Source: Branchiostoma floridae
Lineage: Eukaryota > Chordata > Leptocardii > Amphioxiformes > Branchiostomatidae
Direction of reading: 5' to 3'
Assembly: GCF_000003815.2 (NCBI RefSeq)
Contig: NC_049992.1
Coordinates: 15,662,391 to 15,726,390 of the forward strand
DNA length: 64,000 nucleotides
A program made the translations under genes and the position numbers. Under the pieces are notes generated by a model. The model saw nothing but the letters and a program-made list of their open reading frames with translations. It was not told where the DNA came from and searched no databases. This document shows, one piece after another, positions 59,000 to 64,000 of this stretch. Numbering within the stretch: the stretch's first letter is position 1; each line of letters begins with the position of its first letter.

Positions 59000-61900
59000 G
59001 ATAAACATACAGGTTGTAGCATCCTTGAAGTAAAAGACAAACTTTAACAAGAAATCAACAAAGCTTGACATGGACCTGACATGTTCTCACTAACACATAT
59101 TAGGGAAACACAAAGTTCAGATGGAGAAAAATATCTGCACAATAAAATACCAAGTCAAAGCACTGACAGCATCAAGCATGATGGACATTTTGAAAGGTCT
59201 GCGTCACCCCCCCCCCCCTTCTCATTCTGCCCACAGAGATTACAGTCAGAGGGCTAGTATAGTAGTCAATTTTTGTTTTTTTTTCGAGGGAGGCAGACAG
59301 ACACGTAGGCAGACAAGGAAATCGTGGCCGCTACCAGCCCCCCTGACTAAACCTCTGCTTTGAGAAAAGTATTTTCTTCTTTGGATTCATACTTGTCATT
59401 CCACTAGTACCTATGTAGCTCTGCAATAGAGATTCCTTTTTAGTGCCTCATTGATTTAAATTCAAGTGCACATCAAACTTGGCCCTTCTCCCACCCAAAT
59501 TCCATAATTTACCCTGTCCCTGTTGATCGCGTCTTTAAAGCTTAAATCATGCAGCTTGAGGCCAGACACACTGGATTAAAGATTTTATCTTGGAATTTCA
59601 GCAGTACTGTTGTTGATTGCTAATCTCACAGTGCTCCTCTTACAACATACTAGAATTAAATCTCCGATCAAAGTTATATCTTGATCTCAAAGGAGTAAAT
59701 AATTGCAAAAAATGCTTTGAAGGCATCTCAATCAAAGGAAATTCTGCCATGATAAGACCTACAGAATAAGCTTGCATCCATACATCCTAGAGGTCCCACA
59801 GTTGCCTATGGAATGGCTTTATCTCTGTAAAGAGTATTGGAAGTTTAATCTGAGGATGCTGTGGGCTTCCTGAGGGTGTTCAGGTTACAAACAAAGGATG
59901 CTCTGACATAGTCTAGATGCCAGCCATGTTGATGTCCGCATTCCCTTTCACCCCCTTTGCACTAGAGGCTTTGAGATTTGACAAGTCACTCAACAAATTT
60001 CAAACATAAAGAACAAACTAAAAATTGTTCTGGTCTTACATAATTTTCACATCATACAACTCTTGTCTTAGTTCAAGAATCATACTTTCATACTCTTGTG
60101 TATTGAAAGACTAGTAGAAATTGAACTTATGGTTTTAAAAGTTAGCTTGCCACAGATTCATGAGCACTCACTTGGAAAGCCGACTTGTCTGTCACAATAT
60201 CCCCCTATTTTGTCGAATACATTTTTACTATTTTTCAACCCACAGAGGCCAGTAGGTATAGATATGATAGAGAATACTAGTAGTACAGGTAGCTTGGCGC
60301 TGACAGACATGATGTCGGTAGCTATAATTATGCCTTGCTATAACCTCCTGAAGAAAGGCATTGATATGTGTTCAGTTTCATCTATTAGATAGTCAGGATT
60401 TGTCTGGATATTCTGCAGGATTTCCTTGATCAGAAAGTGTATCCCCTCCCATCTTGTTTTCACTACCTTATGATTGACTTGTTTATGTTTTCCTTTTCCT
60501 CCAGCTTTGCTGGTTCAACTTAACCTATCATCACTATTCTGTGAATCTCTCCAGGTCCATCCTTTACCCAAGGGATTATAGACCAACAGGTGAAAACATT
60601 CCTCCTGTAGCTGTAGACTGGTGGTGAGGAGTAAGCTGGGCTCTAACCAGCTTTGATTTTTTTCCATTTGATATTCCGATTCCTGTTGACGGAAAAGGTC
60701 TGAAAATTCTTAACTTTTTCATCATGTACACGTTTCCAAAATTGTTCGATGTCCAACCCATTGGTTGGCCATGATTTATTCATGGGTTTCTTTATATATT
60801 TACCCACTGATTTTTGCCCATCGAGTTTGACAGAATGGTCTTAAAATTTTTTGTATGCACTGTAAGTTCTGTCAAATGATGGAATGCTGGTGAGAATTCA
60901 GACATCCACAAACCTTGTGTGACTATGGTGGCTCGGTTTATAGAGACTCAGGCATGTCAAACATGTGGAGTTTGGACTTTAGGACGACCCAGAAATTTTG
61001 TTAGCACATTCCTGGTGTTCTCTAACAATTTATCTTGGCTGCAGGAGATAACGTTTGAATTGCAGTTCAATTAAGATGCTTAAGCACACTTAGTGGCCAC
61101 GTTGTACCTGGGTTTTGTACCTAACAAAGTCTTATCATGCAACTAGACAAACCATCGATCATAAAGCATATCTGCTCTTTTATCTCCACTTTAACAGAAA
61201 GCGAGGAGAAGTTGAATTTATCCAGCAATAGTCTTATTTTGTATCTGTGAACTGTATCTTTTTATCATGTCTTGTTGTGACCTGTATACTTAGCCAGGTG
61301 TGGCAAAAATGTGCAATAAAGATCTTCATTCATATTCATATAATTAGTACTGTGAGAGTTATAGTGATAAATGAAAAGGAATCTACATGTATTTGTATTA
61401 ACCATTCGATTACCTTGTCTCTTATTGTCCTAATTCGTACGGGTAACTACACAACGATTGCGTATATGATGATGCCACGTACCTTCCCTCACATGGCTAT
61501 ATAGTCAGTTTGCAGTTTATCTGGATTGTACAGAATCTACTCCAAATTTAGTTGAAGAACAGCATACCTATCTTTGATACATGTTGTTTTTTTCATGTTA
61601 GAAGAACTTTTTTTCAGTACTGCATGAATGAATGTTTCTTTTGGTTAGAAATTGTTACACTGGCACATATTACCAGTTATAAATACACAGTCAGACAGAT
61701 GGATATTGTCTATTCTGACTGATCAAGGACATTCTACTTAAATACAACATCCTTGGACTGATATAGAACAACTCTGCAGTCAAACAGGTGTCCGTTCTGG
61801 CTTCCCGCCATACAGACATACTTGTCAAGCCCCATGTAGATCCGACCCTTGGCTCACCCCATGTCTGTATTGTCCCCCAGCTGCTATCAGTCAGTGCCAG

Positions 61901-62816
61901 CCAGCCTGATAGGGCTTTGTTTCCCAGGATTGTGGCTTGTAGTTCTGTTAAGAGATGACCTTGTGTTATCAGGGATACCTCCCATTGTGTGTAGAAACAT
62001 TTGTCTGAAACTGTACATCCATACATCAGAATTAAAGGCCCTGGGAAACACTGCAGGATTGGTTTATAGGTTGACTGGAGGGGGATCTGGCGTGTAGAGC
62101 CTAGCTGGAGGGCTGATATGCTGTAAAAAGCAATCTAGGACATCATATTAACCAAGAAATGTCCTTGAAATGATGTAGTATCTGATCTGTACATTTGAGT
62201 TGGGCATGGATATTGTGAATTTAACACAATCTCCATATCCATGTCAAAGTTTCCTGTCCCTTTTCAGCAGGGTTTTGCCAACCTGTTCCCCTCTACCAGG
62301 GTTAGTGTTAAAGGAGACATCTTCAATCCTGTCCAACATCAGGGAATGAGGGATGTTGACACTTTGGTCCTTTAGCAACTGAGCCCCTGGTTAGGCCCAT
62401 GTCACATTTCCAACCTGGGGTCTGGCCAGGCAGCTTTCGGGAATGAAAAGTATGACATAAAAGACGCCAAACTGCACAAGACGTTAAGAGAATAGTGATG
62501 GGCATTATTTGGGTATATTGTTACGTATACATTTCTATTTTTCATTTCCACAAACAGTCCGGCGGGGCCTCAGTTTGGAAATAGCATTAGCCTTATAAGC
62601 AGACCTCTAACCTCTAGCCTGATTAAACCCTCACTAATAGCAGCTGCCCGGCATTCAACCCACCTTCGATCCTAGAAGGGACCAGTTACAGCCCCGGACA
62701 GCAGAGTTTGTGTCACACAGACTACCTAACCTCAACCCTGGCTGAGTTGACTAGGCTAGGAAAGGTTGTTGGACTGAGTTGACTGTGCCAGTTGGTAAAG
62801 TGGCCAGATCGTACTG
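59000..62816. other. Non-coding, nothing recognised
   Basis: No exon I can defend. A segment near 59950-60020 is related to the repeat at 28327 in CPSF3 intron 7. A C run lies at about 59208-59218. A weak exon-like stretch follows CCACAG near 60245 (RPVGIDMIENTSSTG...), without a partner. Confidence 0.45.
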
Positions 62817-63004
62817 GAGGGTCTACATGGGGGGTCCTGACAACGATTTACGCTGAATTCAGAAGAACCCCCTATGTATTACGCTAAATCAAGGAAGGCA
62901 ATTACGCTAAATTTGGGCGCCTCACTACAAATTACGTAGTTAAGATGGTTTTCCCTACGAAAATAGCTGCTTACGCCTTACAGAAAAGAGCGTGCAGACC
63001 CCCG
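62817..63004. mobile_element. Compact relative of the 10863-12041 TIR element
   Basis: Begins GAGGGTCTACATGGGGGGTC and ends GTGCAGACCCC. It holds ACGATTTACGCTGAATTC and several further TTACG words, but lacks the central 186-bp array. About 188 bp against 1,179 bp for the other copy. Confidence 0.75.
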
Positions 63005-64000
63005 TAATGATCTCATAGAGCTCTGCACTTGTGGTTCACATCACACCCACATCAAGGCAAGTGGTTATCTCAGGAAGCGTGCCTTATCTGTGTGGGAACT
63101 CTGTAGTAGATGAATGAATGATGGAGAGGGATGAATCCAGCTGATAGATAGTGTCAAGGTCAGCTGCAGTCAGACTTGAACTCTACTTAGGGACAAACCA
63201 TTAAACATATTAAAGGGTATCAACTAGACAGCTTCTTGTCACTCTATTATCTCATCATTTGACAGAATTTTAACAGTATGTAACATTAATACTGAAAATT
63301 TTAGACCGTTCCATCAACCTTGATGGAAAAAAACCAATGGGTTTAGTATTTTAGATTTTAAAAATGAATTTGTGCTGGCTAGAGCACAGATTGTTTCTCT
63401 TCCTATCAGTGCAAGATTTATATACTGTGTTCTCCCATTTTAATTTGTACCTGCTCATGATGTCCTTCATTGTACAGCCATCACAACTTCAGTTTGCTTT
63501 TCAAAAAGTTTGATATTTATTAGTTCAGACTTGAAACTGTACAAAAGAGTGGGTGCTCCAAAGTCCCATATGGCATGTTCTGACATTCTAAAGCCCCCAC
63601 ATAGCCTGGAGAATAAAGGAAGAAAGTTTCATCTGATGCAAGGTGACAGAAAGGTAGGAGTGGGAAGGAAAACAGTAGTCTGGTACTGATGGAATGTGAA
63701 GTAAAACCGTCCCATGTGATTAAAATTCCAGTCTTGGCAACACACAGCAGTCAGCAGTATAAGGGCTGGGTACCGGTACAGAAAATTCAGGTCCAGGTCC
63801 GGTTCAGGTACAAAGCATCAGGTCAGTATGACTCATACCAATGGTACATTTCACTACAAAGAAATCTGTTTGGTTGAGTATTAGACTTACACTGGCGTTT
63901 TAAAATCCTACAACGCTAACTGCACATGTACGATTGGCTGTAAAACTTGCTACAAATTACTATAAACTCTACTCTACTTCACCCTTGTTATTTTCTTCCA
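63005..64000. other. Non-coding right edge
   Basis: No recognised gene or repeat. It may be part of a large intron or intergenic DNA that continues outside the window. Confidence 0.4.

Noticed and set aside
61691..62026. A 111-codon minus-strand frame
   Set aside because: No recognisable family, splice context or start context; length is within chance for this region.

Overview
The window looks like nuclear DNA of an invertebrate chordate, most likely amphioxus (Branchiostoma). Three spliced housekeeping genes give proteins very close in length and sequence to vertebrate orthologues. Introns are short to medium with GT-AG borders, and the non-coding DNA is full of satellites, foldback elements, hAT-like elements and tRNA-derived SINEs. 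The species is inferred, not proven. Three runs of N (1765-1864, 4003-4910, 6902-7510) are assembly gaps. Layout: 1-6634 is an array of a 206-bp satellite, split inside one unit by a 1.7-kb insertion that carries its own degenerate tandem repeats. 7511-13640 has no recognisable gene. It holds a divergent unit with a histone-like promoter and inverted homologous ends (9325-10391), a 1.2-kb terminal-inverted-repeat element (10863-12041), a near-perfect 43-bp palindrome, a 66-bp minisatellite and two decayed copies of the 206-bp satellite. 14387-15435 holds an orphan terminal exon (+) and a two-exon candidate gene for a small secreted, dibasic-site peptide precursor (-). Gene block: D2HGDH (-, 17455-22116, six exons, 534 aa) is head to head with CPSF3 (+, 22767-34728, eighteen exons, 687 aa) across a 650-bp shared promoter containing TCTCGCGAGA. 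A BTB-BACK-Kelch gene (-, 36163-45995, nine coding exons, 621 aa) faces the 3' end of CPSF3 and is head to head with GTF2H2 (+, 47032-54567, sixteen exons, 396 aa). I placed exon borders by eye; all reading phases close for the four genes. Their roles are unrelated: mitochondrial D-2-hydroxyglutarate oxidation, pre-mRNA 3' cleavage, probable Cul3 substrate adaptor, and TFIIH core subunit. They are not an operon; only the divergent promoters link neighbours. 54568-64000 has no gene I can support. It carries GTF2H2 3' UTR, two copies of a foldback family, microsatellites and a short relative of the 10863-12041 element. The points most worth a second look are: (1) a 1,230-bp hAT-like element with imperfect 8-bp target duplications in CPSF3 intron 3, which carries the same TCTCGCGAGA and ATGGCGGCCAAA words as the CPSF3 promoter and start; (2) a dispersed family with CAGGGCTCGAAAT ends and 5-bp target duplications, including a nested copy and a copy inside a SINE; (3) the peptide-precursor candidate; (4) the histone-like promoter with no histone gene.
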